64,000 nt of DNA from Nematostella vectensis (GCF_932526225.1 NC_064044.1:9806050-9870049); one strand, 5' to 3'. Positions 11,815 to 23,330 are shown, numbered from the stretch's first letter. Numbers and translations: made by a program. The notes: generated by a model not told the origin, from the letters alone.

Positions 11815-11921
11815 CCATACCTGCAAAGTCTCTCGGTTTTTAGCTTTAATCTCCCAGCAAAAAATCGAAACTTCCTATACATTTACTGCAATCTCCCGGG
11901 AAAATTCATCGAGAACTTCTT

Positions 11922-12340
11922 ATGGCGCTCAAGGCTACATTCACACAGGATATCATCTCTAGAGGGACATATACAAACTTGATGACTAAACATGTCGTAT
12001 TGGGAAGAATATATCCACGCAAGAGCACTCAAAGCTTCATTCACACAGTGATATCTTCCCTACGGGGTTACATGCATGTGATAATCATACAGGCTTGGGA
12101 AGACACAAGGGCGCTCAAGGCTTTATTCCCACAGGACATCTTTCCTGCAGGGCCATTTACACACTTGTACAAAGTTGAAGCATCGGGGGGGGGGGGGGGG
12201 GGGGGGGAGAGGGGCTCTCCATAAAAGTAGACGGTAGTAGCGGAGGCAAGCGCGTAGCTCCATAGGCATAGAAATATGGTATAGGTATGCGACTTGGTTT
12301 TTGTGGTCATCGCGCGGGTACCCTGTGATGTCACTCGCCA
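11922..12340. other. Non-coding stretch with short inverted/direct repeats and a G-run
   Basis: Imperfect repeats of AAGGC(T/A)-TCATTCACACAG-type sequence occur at about 11929-12130, and a G-run at 12186-12207. CTCCATAAAAGTAGAC, shared with about 41670-41685, and a 17-bp match to the 15-kb minisatellite unit lie at 12216-12240. A GC-richer stretch with TGATGTCA (12327-12334) leads towards the small gene at 12483 and could be its promoter. Confidence 0.35.
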
Positions 12341-12482
12341 GCCAGCCAGCCAGTCAGCCGCGAGACTTCCAGGCCCCACTCGGCCCCGAAATGGCGACTA
12401 AATACAAGCACGGAGCAAGGGAAAAAGTTCTAGTCGATTATGCGATGATTATTTATTTTGCCTCAAATTTTGTGACTTAAGG

Positions 12483-13233
12483 ATGAAGTCAACTAGAGGA
12501 GATCTACTAACATTCATTCACGCCACATTAAAAAGCGAACACAACCACAAGAAAGCGACCAAAAAAAAAAAAAACTATGCAAGGTGAGTTTCGGCGATTT
12601 GTATTGTCTATTGAGGATATGACAGTTATTAGGCTTTTTGTTGTCCTTTTTGTATGCTTTGAGAATGCGAGTACTAAACTAAGTAATCAAATTATTTGAG
12701 CATAACAGCTTTTGTTTTGACATTCTTCGTTTTATCTATATTCTTGATTTTGTTGAATAAAATACAACACAACAAAAACTGGAACTCGACTCTGCCAAAT
12801 TTTCGTCTTTAATAAGACTTCTTCAGGGCAGATTGATTGTGTTGAGATATTTCATAAAGGCTAACCAATATCGTGTTGCATTTGTCAAATACTGCTAAAG
12901 AAGACCGTTCTTTTCTTTATATCCTGTGCTCGTAGTCCTAAGAAGATACATATCCTTAGAAGATACAGCAACTTTTTCAACTTACAAGAGAAATTTTCCT
13001 TACCGAAGATAAAAAAAATCAACCCCTATTTTCAATATGTATTGTTGTTATTGTCTGCATCTTGCATCTCATGTGTTTATTTTTTTTTCAAATAGTTGTG
13101 AAAAATCAGTTAGATTATAAATGGCTTGATAAAAAGATTGTTTTGAAAGAAATAATAAATAATTGTTTTCACTCTTTTATGAACCAGGAACTACCTGAGG
13201 GCCAAGATGAATGCTAAAGACTGGAAGACATGA
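12483..13233 (+). CDS. Possible two-exon gene for a 48-residue basic protein
   Basis: Exon 1 (12483-12583) begins MKSTRGDLLTFIHATLK and ends in a Lys-rich KKATKKKKNYA; a consensus donor GTGAGT follows. Exon 2 (13188-13233) follows TTATGAACCAG and joins in phase 2 to give RNYLRAKMNAKDWKT and TGA. The frame is preserved through a run of 14 A, and about a third of the residues are Lys, Arg or His. A GC-rich segment at 12300-12420 upstream resembles a 5' UTR and contains a separate 29-codon ORF starting at 12390. I do not recognise the family. Codon phase and splice signals agree, but the short length leaves real doubt. A hammerhead-like repeat sits in the intron. Confidence 0.4.
12776..12842 (-). 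repeat. Copy of the hammerhead-like repeat
   Basis: On the minus strand it contains CTGAAGAAGTCTTATTAAAG followed by ACGAAAATTTGGCAGAGTCG. It shares this with the foldback insert at 50953-51131. The core occupies 12801-12826. Confidence 0.7.
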
Positions 13234-13497
13234 GAATTAAAAACCATGTCTTGAAGAGAACAGTAGGATGTTCTTATTCACTAGTCATTTGATACCCCCA
13301 CACCCATGGTCCCATGGAAGGGTGGGGGACTAAACTTTAATAAAAGCCTGTTTCCAAGTTAAGAGTCAAAAACAATACCACCACCCCATATATTTTGTTT
13401 AAAAAGTGGTCTAAAACCCCACATTAACCCCTGACTTCTGCGGGGGCGCAAAAGACTAGTTCATTACTATGTGATTCAGTAGTACACACTCAATAGG

Positions 13498-14810
13498 TTT
13501 TTTAGAACAAAATACTTATATAATATAAAACTAAAAACAAACTTTTGCTTTTTAAATAATAAATCTGTAAAGAAAACAGTTATCTATCAGCCTAACGATA
13601 ATGGGAAAGGGGATATTTTATAAAAGTTCTGAATATAATTATCACATTATTGTTATTATATTTTCTTTTCAAACATTTAAGGAAGAGTCATATTTCTTCC
13701 TTTTTCTTCTCCCTGTTTACTATTTTTATGCAATTGATGCTCTTTGCTATTTCCCCTCTACACCAAAAATAAATTAATGAACAGATTTGATTTTAAATTA
13801 GAAATTTTCATTTATTACTTTCACTTCTATTTTCGAGGTTTAGATTTATTTCATTGGAATAGTTAGATCCAGGGTTTCTCAAAACACCAAAATATAATGC
13901 ATTACTGGATATATTTGTAGATATTAATTCCCCTGGGGATGGAAAATCACCACTTAAAATGGTACATTAAAACTTCAGCATTGCATCTTATCTAAAATTG
14001 TGTCTGACACTATATTCCATCTTTGAAATCCTGTTTCATCCATTACTTGTTCTTCGCAAGAACAAAGCTTGTCAGAATGTAGCTTTGCAAATGTACATTA
14101 ATGGAACTTTTATTAAAGGAAAGGGTTTTTTAGGGCAAGATACTTAAACTTTATAACACTAGCCACAACCTTGTTCTTTTTCAATAATAGAATTCTGTTT
14201 AAATAGCTTGGATAGCAAAGACATGGCCTCTTTAGAGGCCTGTGGTGGTGAAAGGGTTAAGATAATGGGAAAGGGGAAATGTCAAGAAATTCTCAATCAA
14301 ATTATTTTCATTACTGTTATATTTTTTTTCACTAAACCTTTCAAGTTGAGTCAATTCACTTTATATCTCCTCTGCCGTCGATTATTTTTTAGTCAATTGA
14401 TATTCTTTGCTTCCTCTCTACCCCAAACATAGATCAACGAAAGGGTTTGGTTTGAAATTAGAAGTTAGAATTTTCAATCTGTTTTTTCTTCATTGTATTC
14501 ATTTGGGAGTAGGCTACCAGCAACAAGGCCACTAATATGGTAAAGGGGGGTGCACCAATATGTAATGCATGAAAGGAGATATATTTTTGGATTTTAATTT
14601 CCAGACATTTTTCTGAATATTCGGTCCAATGAAGGAGAGAATCGCCACTAAATCAATACATAAAAATTACAGTATGGCATCTAAACAGTCTAAATATATT
14701 ATTTTGAATCTTTGGAATGCTGTTACATCCATGACATTTTCTGCACAAGGGCAAAGCTTGTGGGAGTATTGTTTTGATTAAAAAAATTATTCATAATAGA
14801 ACTTATATGA
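13498..14810. repeat. Old two-copy tandem duplication, offset 627-664 bp
   Basis: GATAATGGGAAAGGGG starts at 13597 and at 14261. Flanking matches (TTTTTTAG...ATACTT upstream; CTTTGAATC/CTTTGAAATC, ATCCAT, CAAAGCTTGT downstream) keep the same order. The copies are diverged and indel-rich. No gene recognised. Confidence 0.6.
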
Positions 14811-15062
14811 TGGGACATAAGAATTTACCATTAGACTTTTGACAACTTTGACAGCCATATCCACACCAGGAATTGTGTTTGTTAACTTTGATGTACTGCA
14901 TAATTTAAATTATTGAATAAGGCCTGGATCCATTTGGTTGGTACAATAAATAAATCTCAGTAGAGAGCAGGATCCTAGATCCCCTAGCAGGATCCTATAT
15001 CCTATATCAGTCAACACAAAAGGTGTTCAATGCTGGCTCCGCTTTTAGGCAGTGCCTAAATC

Positions 15063-15368
15063 TATATATTAGACAGTTTTAGGGTAAAGTAGACAGTTTT
15101 AGGGTAAAGTAGACGGTAGTAGACAGTTTTAGGGTAAAGTAGACGGTAGAAGACAGTTTTAGGGTAAAGTAGACGGTAGTAGACAGTTTTAGGGTAAAGT
15201 AGACGGTAGTAGACAGTTTTAGGGTAAAGTAGACGGTAGTAGACAGTTTTAGGGTAAAGTAGACGGTAGTAGACAGTTTTAGGGTAAAGTAGACGGTAGT
15301 AGACAGTTTTAGGGTAAAGTAGACGGTAGTAGACAGTTTTAGGGTAAAGTAGACGGTAGTAGACAGGT
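15063..15368. repeat. 30-bp minisatellite, about 10 copies
   Basis: Near-identical units of AGACAGTTTTAGGGTAAAGT plus AGACGGTAGT. The period is a multiple of three, so the minus strand stays open for 109 codons (a YRLLYPKTVY repeat); this is a by-product and not a gene. Confidence 0.95.
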
Positions 15369-15825
15369 TTTGGATATAAAACTCTACTCACTGCTGTCCC
15401 TTATTAGGGGGTGTTCAAAATTTGTCCGCTTTCTGCTATCCCTTAGATGCCTTCACGCTAGTGAATCCTCATATTCTAATAATAACTGCACATGAATGAA
15501 GTCAGAAAAGCGGTGTGCTCAATGGTGACGTCTTAAAGGACTGCAACTCAGGAAAGCTGAAAATCCTGATGCGCTCTCTTTTATGGATAAGTGCTATCCC
15601 TTGGGGTTAAAATTGATTTCGCCGACGATCACTGCGTCTGTTTTTATGGGATGGGACTTCAAGTAATGCCCCAAAGGCAGTACTTCATGTATGGTTAGGG
15701 TTAGGGAGATTCAGTGCCAGTTCATTGAGTATTACATGAAGTACTCCGTTTGCGTTGATCATCAGGTTGATAACTACGGTGGCCCACAGGGGTCAAACAC
15801 AAATCAAATAGCAAAACACATTTAC
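15369..15825. other. No gene recognised
   Basis: Single-copy-looking sequence between two minisatellites. No domain, splice pair or promoter that I can support. Confidence 0.3.
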
Positions 15826-16015
15826 AAATTGAAGACACATTCGCAAAAGATGAAAACACATTCGCAAATCCAAAAACACATTCGCAAATCCAAAACACAT
15901 TCGCAAATTCAAAAACACATTCGCAAATCCAAAACACATTCGCAAATTCAAAAACACATTCGCAAATCCAAAACACATTCGCAAATTCAAAAACACATTC
16001 GCATTCAAAACACAT
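15826..16015. repeat. 18-20-bp minisatellite upstream of the zinc-ribbon ORF
   Basis: About ten copies of ACACATTCGCAAATCCAAA and its variant with TTC. Two further copies lie in inverted orientation at 17160-17186, at the mirror position of the inverted repeat. Confidence 0.93.
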
Positions 16016-16077
16016 TCGACCTAGGCTCCCTCCTATATCAAATAAAGGATCGGTTACCAAGTCTCCCCGTGTCCGCC

Positions 16078-16425
16078 ATGTTTTGCAGCAAATGTGGAAT
16101 CGCTCTTGAAACTTGCTTTGATTTCTGTCCAAAATGCGGAGAAAAAGTCAAGAAGGAAGGCGAACATGAGCATTATGTAGATGAAAAACAGGTAATCTAG
16201 AGTTACTTCTATGCAGGATATAAATACGATGCGATACGTTGCTTTCTTGATCAACATCATGGAATCGAAATGTCAATGTCTACATTGAAGAGGAGATTAA
16301 GAGAATATGGCCTTAAAAAAAAGGGAGCTGATCTCGATGACAACGAGGTTAAATGTATAATCCAAAAAGAGGTTGCAATGTGACATACCCTTCGCCTCAT
16401 GCATGGAGTAAACATGTTAGCTCTT
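16078..16425 (+). pseudogene. Zinc-ribbon plus integrase-type N-terminal region, broken by two stops
   Basis: ATG at 16078 sits in a good context (CCGCCATGT). The start, MFCSKCGIALETCFDFCPKC, is a double C-x2-C zinc ribbon. The same frame continues through TAG at 16198-16200 into SYFYAGYKYDAIRCFLDQHH and MSMSTLKRRLREYGLKKKG, a helix-turn-helix like that at the N-terminus of the DDE (rve) integrase-domain proteins widespread in cnidarians and fish. TGA at 16381-16383 stands where related proteins usually carry Trp (M-*-HTLRL), and another stop follows at about 16432. No catalytic DDE part is present. Best read as a decayed mobile-element gene; an intron at 16192-16216 would put the second part out of frame. 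Confidence 0.6.
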
Positions 16426-16857
16426 GAGAGCTAGAAAAACAACGAAACAGAGAAAAATATAAAGGAATAAGAGCATAATAAAAATACTAATATAATGCTT
16501 TTAAGTGGTATGCTGCAAAATATCCTACAGGTGTCACTTGTATTATGTTTTTTTTTATTTCCTTTATTGACTTTGTAATCCAGTCAGTAACAAGAATATT
16601 TGCATATCTTTTTTATTGTTACAGATAATAAAAGATAGAGTGGTTTCAATAACCGGTAATCTGTTAAACACAAACTAATTGTAGTTAGTATAAATTCACT
16701 CGCATTCTATAACGAATCGTGCAATCTGATTGGCTACCATACTATCTATTGAGCCATAGATAGGGAAAATCTCTAAACCTGTATTAATTTTGCATTCATT
16801 TATAAACTTGAATTTAATTTTATGGTAGAATGTGAGTTGATTTATATACAAAAACAA

Positions 16858-17097
16858 TTAGACAACTCGTACGAATGTCAAACCAACGTTTACTTTAACC
16901 ATTTCGCAATTCACACCTGTCGCCTTCTTCCCGCCCTTTGCTCGCTTATTGGGACGAAAAAAAACGCTCTTTTTTTGCTTGAACGACGCTGCTTTGTGTA
17001 CTTCGCCTTCTTTCTTGACTTTTTCTCCGCATTTTGGACAGAAATCAAAGCAAGTTTCAAGAGCGAATCCACATTTGCTGCAAAACATGGCGGACAC
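16858..17097 (-). pseudogene. Inverted copy of the zinc-ribbon start
   Basis: The minus strand repeats MFCSKCGFALETCFDFCPKC and GEKVKKEGE with nearly identical DNA. It then diverges into a Lys-rich tail with no helix-turn-helix. It is the other arm of the inverted repeat and is unlikely to be functional on its own. Confidence 0.7.
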
Positions 17098-17194
17098 GAG
17101 GCGACTTGGTAACCGTCCTTCCTTTGATATAGGAGGGAGCCTGGGTCGAATGTTTTTTTGAATTTGCGAATGTGTTTTGGATTTGTCACTGAGG

Positions 17195-17334
17195 GGCGTT
17201 ACTTATTGGCTTAGCAAACTCAGAGACGTCACTGACTCGTTGGGTAAAATGAGGCTCCACTGATTGGCTGAGTAAAGTGAGGAATGTCACTGATTGGCTT
17301 GGTAGATTGAAGGAATTCACTGATGGCTGGGTGA
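17195..17334. repeat. Minisatellite that served as foldback target
   Basis: Degenerate units of about 33 bp around CACTGATTGGCTGAGTAAAG. The same kind of unit resumes to the right of the foldback element at 23331-23430, so the element was inserted inside this array. Confidence 0.75.
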
Positions 17335-18311
17335 CCATAGTAAAGCTGGCAGGCAACTCAGCAGGCAACTCAGTGAAGTTAACAGGCAACTCAAATGTGA
17401 TGATTTGTTTAATATCTCGGCAGGTATATGGCCGATTGTCACGAAATTTTGACACGATTGTACAAAAAGTACAACAAACATATTCATGCATGTATGATAT
17501 CCAATATTATTAATCACGTGACTGTGTGACGTTGAACGTTCCAGCAGGCAAGTCGTTACATCACAATTGTCGCAATATCTACGTCCCATTTTCACCGACA
17601 ATCATCAAACTTTAACATAAATGTACAAATGTGATAACGAAGACAACGCCTTATTAGTTATTCTCATGACGTCATCAATCACGTGACCGTGGGAAAAACA
17701 TATCAATATTTGGGTGACCTTCAAACCCGCTCGGTCAATCTCTGGGAGGCCTGGGTCTAAGAGCTTTTCAAGATTAGTGAGATACAAATTTGACCAAGCT
17801 GTCAGGTTTTTTGACAAATTCTTGCCGCGAGTCTCAAATTGACAGGAATAAGCATTTTTCACCATGTTTTCTGTAGATCGGGGAGCGGGAAAACTTTAGC
17901 TTTTCTAAATATGGGCATCAATGACCATATAAGGCAATGCAAACGAAGGACACTATCCTTAAGAAATATGTTTGATATGTATTTTCTCGAGTTCCTATTG
18001 AGAAAACATTACGAAACTTTCGAAATATGACAAATAGCACATGGGATTTTGCAATTATGAACTTTAAAAATTTGACGTCATCAATCACGTGACCGTGGGA
18101 AAAATGTCGACATCTAGAGTTCTGACTGATATAACAGTACGAAACTTTCGAAATATCACAAATAGCACATGAGATTTTACAATGATGAACTTTTAAAATA
18201 TGACGTCATCAATCACGTGACCGTGGGAGAAAAGTCGATATCTAGAGTTCTGAGTTAAATAACAGTACGAAACTTTCGAAATACGACAAATTATGTATGT
18301 CGTTATTAAAG

Positions 18312-19150
18312 CCTCACTTTTTTGGAATTTTTTCGTGATTTACTTTAATAAAAACAATACTCGTTAATAATAATAACTCGTTATGAAATTTGAATATCGT
18401 ATTCATCGTTGTTAAATGTTCACTTTTTGGTATTTGTACGTGATTTACTTTAATAAAAACATATAGCAGGCAACTCGACAGTACAGCAGGTAACTCGTTA
18501 TGCGCTGGGAATATCGTATTCGTCGTCATTCAAGCTTCACTTTTTTGGAATTTGTACGTGATTTACTTTAATAAAAACATATAGCAGGCAACTCGACAGT
18601 ACAGCAGGTAACTCGTTATGCGCTGGGAATATCGCATTCCTCGTTGTTTAATGCATTTTGTTGGTATTTGTACGTGATTTACTTTAATAAAAACATACAG
18701 CAGGCAACTCAACAGTACAGCAGGTAACTCGTTATGCACTGGGAATATCGTATTCGTCGTTGTTAAATGTTCACTTTTTGATAATTGTGCGTGATTTACT
18801 TTTATAAAAACATATAGCAGGCAACTCGACAGTACAGCAGGTAACTCGTGATGCACTGGGAATATCGCATTCGTCGTTGATTAATGTTCACTTTTTGTTA
18901 TTTGTACGTGATTTACTTTAATAAAAACATACAGCAGGCAACTCAACAGTACAGCAGGTAACTCGTTATACACTGGGAACATTGTATTCGTTGTTGTTAC
19001 AGCTTCACTTTTTGGCATTTGTACGTGATTTACTTTAATAAAAACATATAACAGGCAACTCGACAGTACAGCAGGTAACTCGTTATGCACTTGGAATATC
19101 GCATTCAGTGTTATGAAATGTTCACTTTATTGGCATTTGTAGGTGATACA
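18312..19150 (-). repeat. Left-arm array of the 117-bp unit (about 7 copies)
   Basis: Each unit contains AGCAGGCAACTCGACAGTAC, AGCAGGTAACTCGTTATGCA, CTGGGAATATCG, TGTTCACTTTTTGGTATTTG and ACGTGATTTACTTTAATAAA. Short open frames with ELPAVLSSCLLYVFIKVNH are read from this array on the minus strand. Confidence 0.93.
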
Positions 19151-19522
19151 CTCTGATAAAAACATATACTATATTACTTCTCAAGTACTCCATGACGCAA
19201 ACTTATTTTGAAATTTTAAAACACCAGTATGAAGAGAATACCAAACCCCCTAATCATGTTGGAAAGTAGATATAATACATCAACACTGTACTATGTCCGC
19301 TACATCTACTAATGTTAAAATTGTGCAAATACAATAGAAAGAAAGCTATAGCAAAGACAAATAATACAATATTCATAAAAATTGGGGGGGCTCAATACAG
19401 AAATATTAGGAAAATATTTGGGGACACAGCCACGCCCCTCCTGATTATTTCCTTATAATTTTTGAAAATATTAGGGGGGTCACTTGCCCCAAGTGCCCCA
19501 CCCCTTGCTACGGCCATTTAAC
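19150..19522. other. Centre of the foldback element
   Basis: A/T-rich spacer of about 370 bp with no repeat unit and no open frame of note. Its right part (about 19480-19516) carries CCCCTTGCTACGGCC, the complement of a motif seen at about 23532 (GGCCGTAGCTAGG), so it may hold a fragment of another dispersed repeat. Confidence 0.5.
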
Positions 19523-21988
19523 AATGAAGAATACAATATTCCCAGTGCATAACGAGTTACCTGCTGTACTGTCGAGTTGCCTGCTATTTTTTTTTATTAA
19601 AGTAAATCATGTACAAATACCAAAAAGTGAACATTTAACAACGACGAATACGATATTCCCAGCGCATAACGAGTTACCTGCTGTACTGTCGAGTTGCCTG
19701 CTATATGTTTTTATTAAAGTAAATCACGTACAAATACCAAAAAGTGAACATTTAATAATGAAGAATACAATCTTCCCAGTGCATAACGAGTTACCTGCTG
19801 TACTATCGAGTTGCCTGCTATATGTTTTTATTAAAGTAAATCACGCACAATTACCAAAAAGTGAACATTCAACAACGACGAATACGATATTCCCAGTGCA
19901 TAACGAGTTACCTGCTGTACTGTTGAGTTGCCTGCTATATGATTTTATTAAAGTAAATCACGTACAAATTCCAAAAAAGTGAAGCTTGAATGACGACGAA
20001 TACGATATTCCCAGCGCATAACGAGTTACCTGCTGTACTGTCGAGTTGCCTGCTATATGTTTTTATCAGAGTAAATCACTTACAAATGCCTAAAAAGTGA
20101 AGCTTAAGAAACGGAGAATACTATATTCCCAGTGCATAACGAGTTACCTGCTGATGTACTGTCGAGTTGCCTGCTATATGTTTTTATTAAAGTAAATCAT
20201 GTACAAATACCAAAAAGTGAACGTTTAACAACGACGAATACGATATTCCCAGCGCATAACGAGTTACCTGCTGTACTTTCGAGTTGCCTGCTATATGTTT
20301 TTATTAAAGTAAATCACGTACAAATTCCAAAAAAGTGAAGCTTGAATGACGACGAATATGATATTCCCAGTGCATAGCAAGGTACCTGCTGTACTGTCGA
20401 GTTGCCTGCTATATGTTTTTATCAGAGTAAATCACTTACAAATGCCTAAAAAGTGAAGCTTAAACAACGGAGAATACAATATTCCCAGTGCATAACGAGT
20501 TACCTGCTGTACTATCGAGTTGCCTGCTATATGTTTTTATTAAAGTAAATCACGTATAAATACCAAAAAGTGAACATTTAACAACGACGAACACGATATT
20601 CCCAGCGCATAACGAGTTACCTGCTGTACTGTCGAGTTGCCTGCTATATGATTTTATTAAAGTAAATCACGTACAAATTCCAAAAAAGTGAAGCTTGAAT
20701 GACGACGAATACGATATTCCCAGCGCATAACGAGTTACCTGCTGTACTGTCGAGTTGCCTGCTATATGTTTTTATCAGAGTAAATCACTTACAAATGCCT
20801 AAAAAGTGAAGCTTAAGAAACGGAGAATACTATATTCCCAGTGCATAACGAGTTACCTGCTGTTGTACTGTCGAGTTGCCTGCTATATGTTTTTATTAAA
20901 GTAAATCATGTACAAATACCAAAAAGTGAACGTTTAACAACGACGAATACGATATTCCCAGCGCATAACGAGTTACCTGCTGTACTTTCGAGTTGCCTGC
21001 TATATGTTTTTATTAAAGTAAATCACGTACAAATTCCAAAAAAGTGAAGCTTGAATGACGACGAATACTCCCAGTGCATAGCAAGGTACCTGCTGTACTG
21101 TCGAGTTGCCTGCTATATGTTTTTATCAGAGTAAATCACTTACAAATGCCTAAAAAGTGAAGCTTAAACAACGGAGAATACAATATTCCCAGTGCATAAC
21201 GAGTTACCTGCTGTACTGTCGAGTTGCCTGCTATATGTTTTTATTAAAGTAAATCACGTACAAATTCCAAAAAAGTGAAGCTTGAATGACGACGAATATG
21301 ATATTCCCAGTGCATAACGAGGTAACTGCTGTACTGTCGAGTTGCCTGCTAAATGTTTTTATTAAAGTAAAGCACGTATAAATACCAAAAAGTGAACATT
21401 CAACAACGACGAATACGATATTCCCAGTGCATAACGAGTTACCTGCTGTACTATCGAGTTGCCTGCTATATGTTTTTATTAAAGTAAACCACGCACAAAT
21501 ACCAAAAAGTGAACATTTAATAATGAAGAATACAATCTTCCCAGTGCATAACGAGTTACCTGCTGTACTGTCGAGTTGCCTGCTATATGTTTTTATTAAA
21601 GTAAATCACGCACAATTACCAAAAAGTGAACATTCAACAACGACGAATACGATATTCCCAGCGTATAACGAGTTACCTGCTATACTGTCGAGTTGCCTGC
21701 TATATGTTTTTTATTAAAGTAAATCACGTATAAATGCCAAAAAGTAAACATTTAACAACCACGAATACAATATTCCCAGTGCATAACGAGTTACCTGCTG
21801 TACTGTCGAGTTGCCTGCTATATGTTTTTAATAAATATAAACACGTACAAATGCCAAAAAGTGAAGCTGTAACAACAACGAATACAATATTCCCAGTGTA
21901 TAACGAGTTACCTGCTGTACTGTCGAGTTGCCTGTTATATGTTTTTGTTCGAGTAAATTACGTACAAATGCCAAAAAGTTAACATTTA
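19523..21988 (+). repeat. Right-arm array of the 117-bp unit (over 20 copies)
   Basis: Same unit as the left arm, inverted. Variants include CTGATGTACTG and CTGTTGTACTG expansions at about 20150 and 20860 that mark a 709-bp higher-order duplication. Two more degenerate units lie beyond the nested insertion (22535-22790). Confidence 0.93.
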
Positions 21989-22530
21989 AATCTGGTATTC
22001 GTACCGAGGCGTCTGTGTGGGGTTATAAAATGTATGGTAATAGACGTTAGTGCGTGGGTTAAAGTGTGCAATTATGGCTATTATATATGGTGTATTGCAT
22101 TGGGGATGTTAGTTAAGAGTTGTGGCTATAAATGAAAGGTAGAAAACGGGCTTGGAGTTAGGGCAGTACAGTGTATTTGACCTTGGAACGAGGGTGATAA
22201 TTACCTGTTGATAATTTCCTGTGAGTGTAATGTGAGCTTGTGAAAAATCAAGTCAATAACAAGACCGGTGAGGAATAATATCTGAAAGCGTGCAGATAGG
22301 GGACAAAGCAATGATGGCAAATAGAAGATAGATAGTGGTTATATAACTATTGGACAGTTGGCTCCTTGAGTATGGGTTTTTATATTGTGTCGTGTAGAGA
22401 GAGTTTGTTAGGATTCGCGCTCTACGTTAGTGACTGATAATCGATGAGCTTAAGCGATGGCCCATATCGAGCGAAAATAATACGCGTAGATATGGCAGAG
22501 AAACGGTAGGAATTACAGTGCAGGTTAAGA
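21989..22530. mobile_element. Truncated copy of the 6.2-kb-region element nested in the foldback arm
   Basis: Starts AATCTGGTATTCGTACCGAG and aligns collinearly with 6155-6740 to its end, with many substitutions. The arm sequence to the left (21951-21988) and right (about 22534-22570) both end in GTTAACATTTA after TAAAT-ACGT-CAA-TGCC. This suggests a target duplication of roughly 35 bp, now diverged. Only one terminal motif is present. Confidence 0.75.
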
Positions 22531-23330
22531 TGTGTAAATCACGTGCAAGTGCCAAAAGTTAACATTTAACAACGACGAATACGATAGTTCCAGTATATGT
22601 TTCTATTCGAGTTAATCACTTACAAATGCCAAAAAAGTGAAGCTTTAATAACGACGAATACGATATTCCCAGTGCATCACGAGTTACCTGCTGTACTGTC
22701 AAGTTGCCTGCTATATGTTTTTATAAAAGTAAATCACGAAAACATTCCAAAAAAGTGAGGCTTTAATAACGACATACATAATTTGTCGTATTTCGAAAGT
22801 TTCGCACTGTTATTTCAGTCAGAACTCTAGATATCGACTTTTTTCCCACGGTCACGTGATTGATGACGTCATATTTTAAAAGTTCATAATTGTAAAATCC
22901 CATGTGCTATTTGTATATTTCGAAAGTTTCGTAATGTTTTCTCAATAGGAACTCGAGAAAATATTTTTTCCCACGGTCACGTGATTGATGACGTCATGAG
23001 AATAACTAATACGGCGTTGTCTTCGTTATTACATTTGTACACTTAGGTTAAAGTTTGATGACTATCGGTGAAAATGGGACGTAGATATTGCGACAATTGT
23101 GTATTGTAACGACTTGCCTGCTGGAACATTCAACGTCACACAGTCACGTGATTAATAATATTTGATATCATACATGCATGAATATGTTTGTTGTACTTTT
23201 TGTACAATCGTGTCAAAATTTCGTGACAATCGGCCAAATACCTGCCGAGATATTACACAAATCATCACATTTGAGTTGCCTGCTAACTTCACTGAGTTGC
23301 CTGCTGAGTTGCCTGCCAGCTTTACTATGG

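Larger units (their letters stand above)
15990..17190. repeat. Inverted repeat with arms of about 180 bp around the zinc-ribbon ORF
   Basis: The plus-strand arm (about 15990-16165) and the minus-strand arm (about 17190-17010) share GGCTCCCTCCTATATCAAA, GGTTACCAAGTC, GTGTCCGCCATGTTTTGCAG and the next 85 bases with few changes. The arms therefore include the minisatellite edge, the presumed 5' UTR and the first 30 codons. The spacer is about 0.85 kb. Confidence 0.9.
17335..23330. mobile_element. 6-kb foldback element with tandem-repeat arms
   Basis: Both ends start CCATAGTAAAGCTGGCAGGC reading inward. The outer arms (17335-18310 and 23330-22790) match base for base over hundreds of positions. 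The flanks are a perfect direct repeat TGGCTGGGTGA at 17324-17334 and 23331-23341, which fits an 11-bp target duplication; the target is itself a minisatellite. Inward of the outer parts lie arrays of a 117-bp unit: about 7 copies on the left and over 20 on the right. The single-copy centre (about 19150-19520) has no transposase. This design matches FB and Galileo-type foldback elements. It is non-autonomous in this copy. Confidence 0.85.

Noticed and set aside
11619..11882. Poly-histidine 87-codon open frame
   Set aside because: Pure microsatellite translation.
15062..15391. 109-codon repeat protein YRLLYPKTVY
   Set aside because: Generated by the 30-bp minisatellite.
15826..16015. CRISPR-like array of 19-bp repeats
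   Set aside because: No spacers; a contiguous minisatellite in a eukaryotic genome.
16192..16216. Short intron between zinc ribbon and helix-turn-helix
   Set aside because: 25 bp is too short, and splicing would shift the frame; plain read-through with a TAG stop keeps the family frame.
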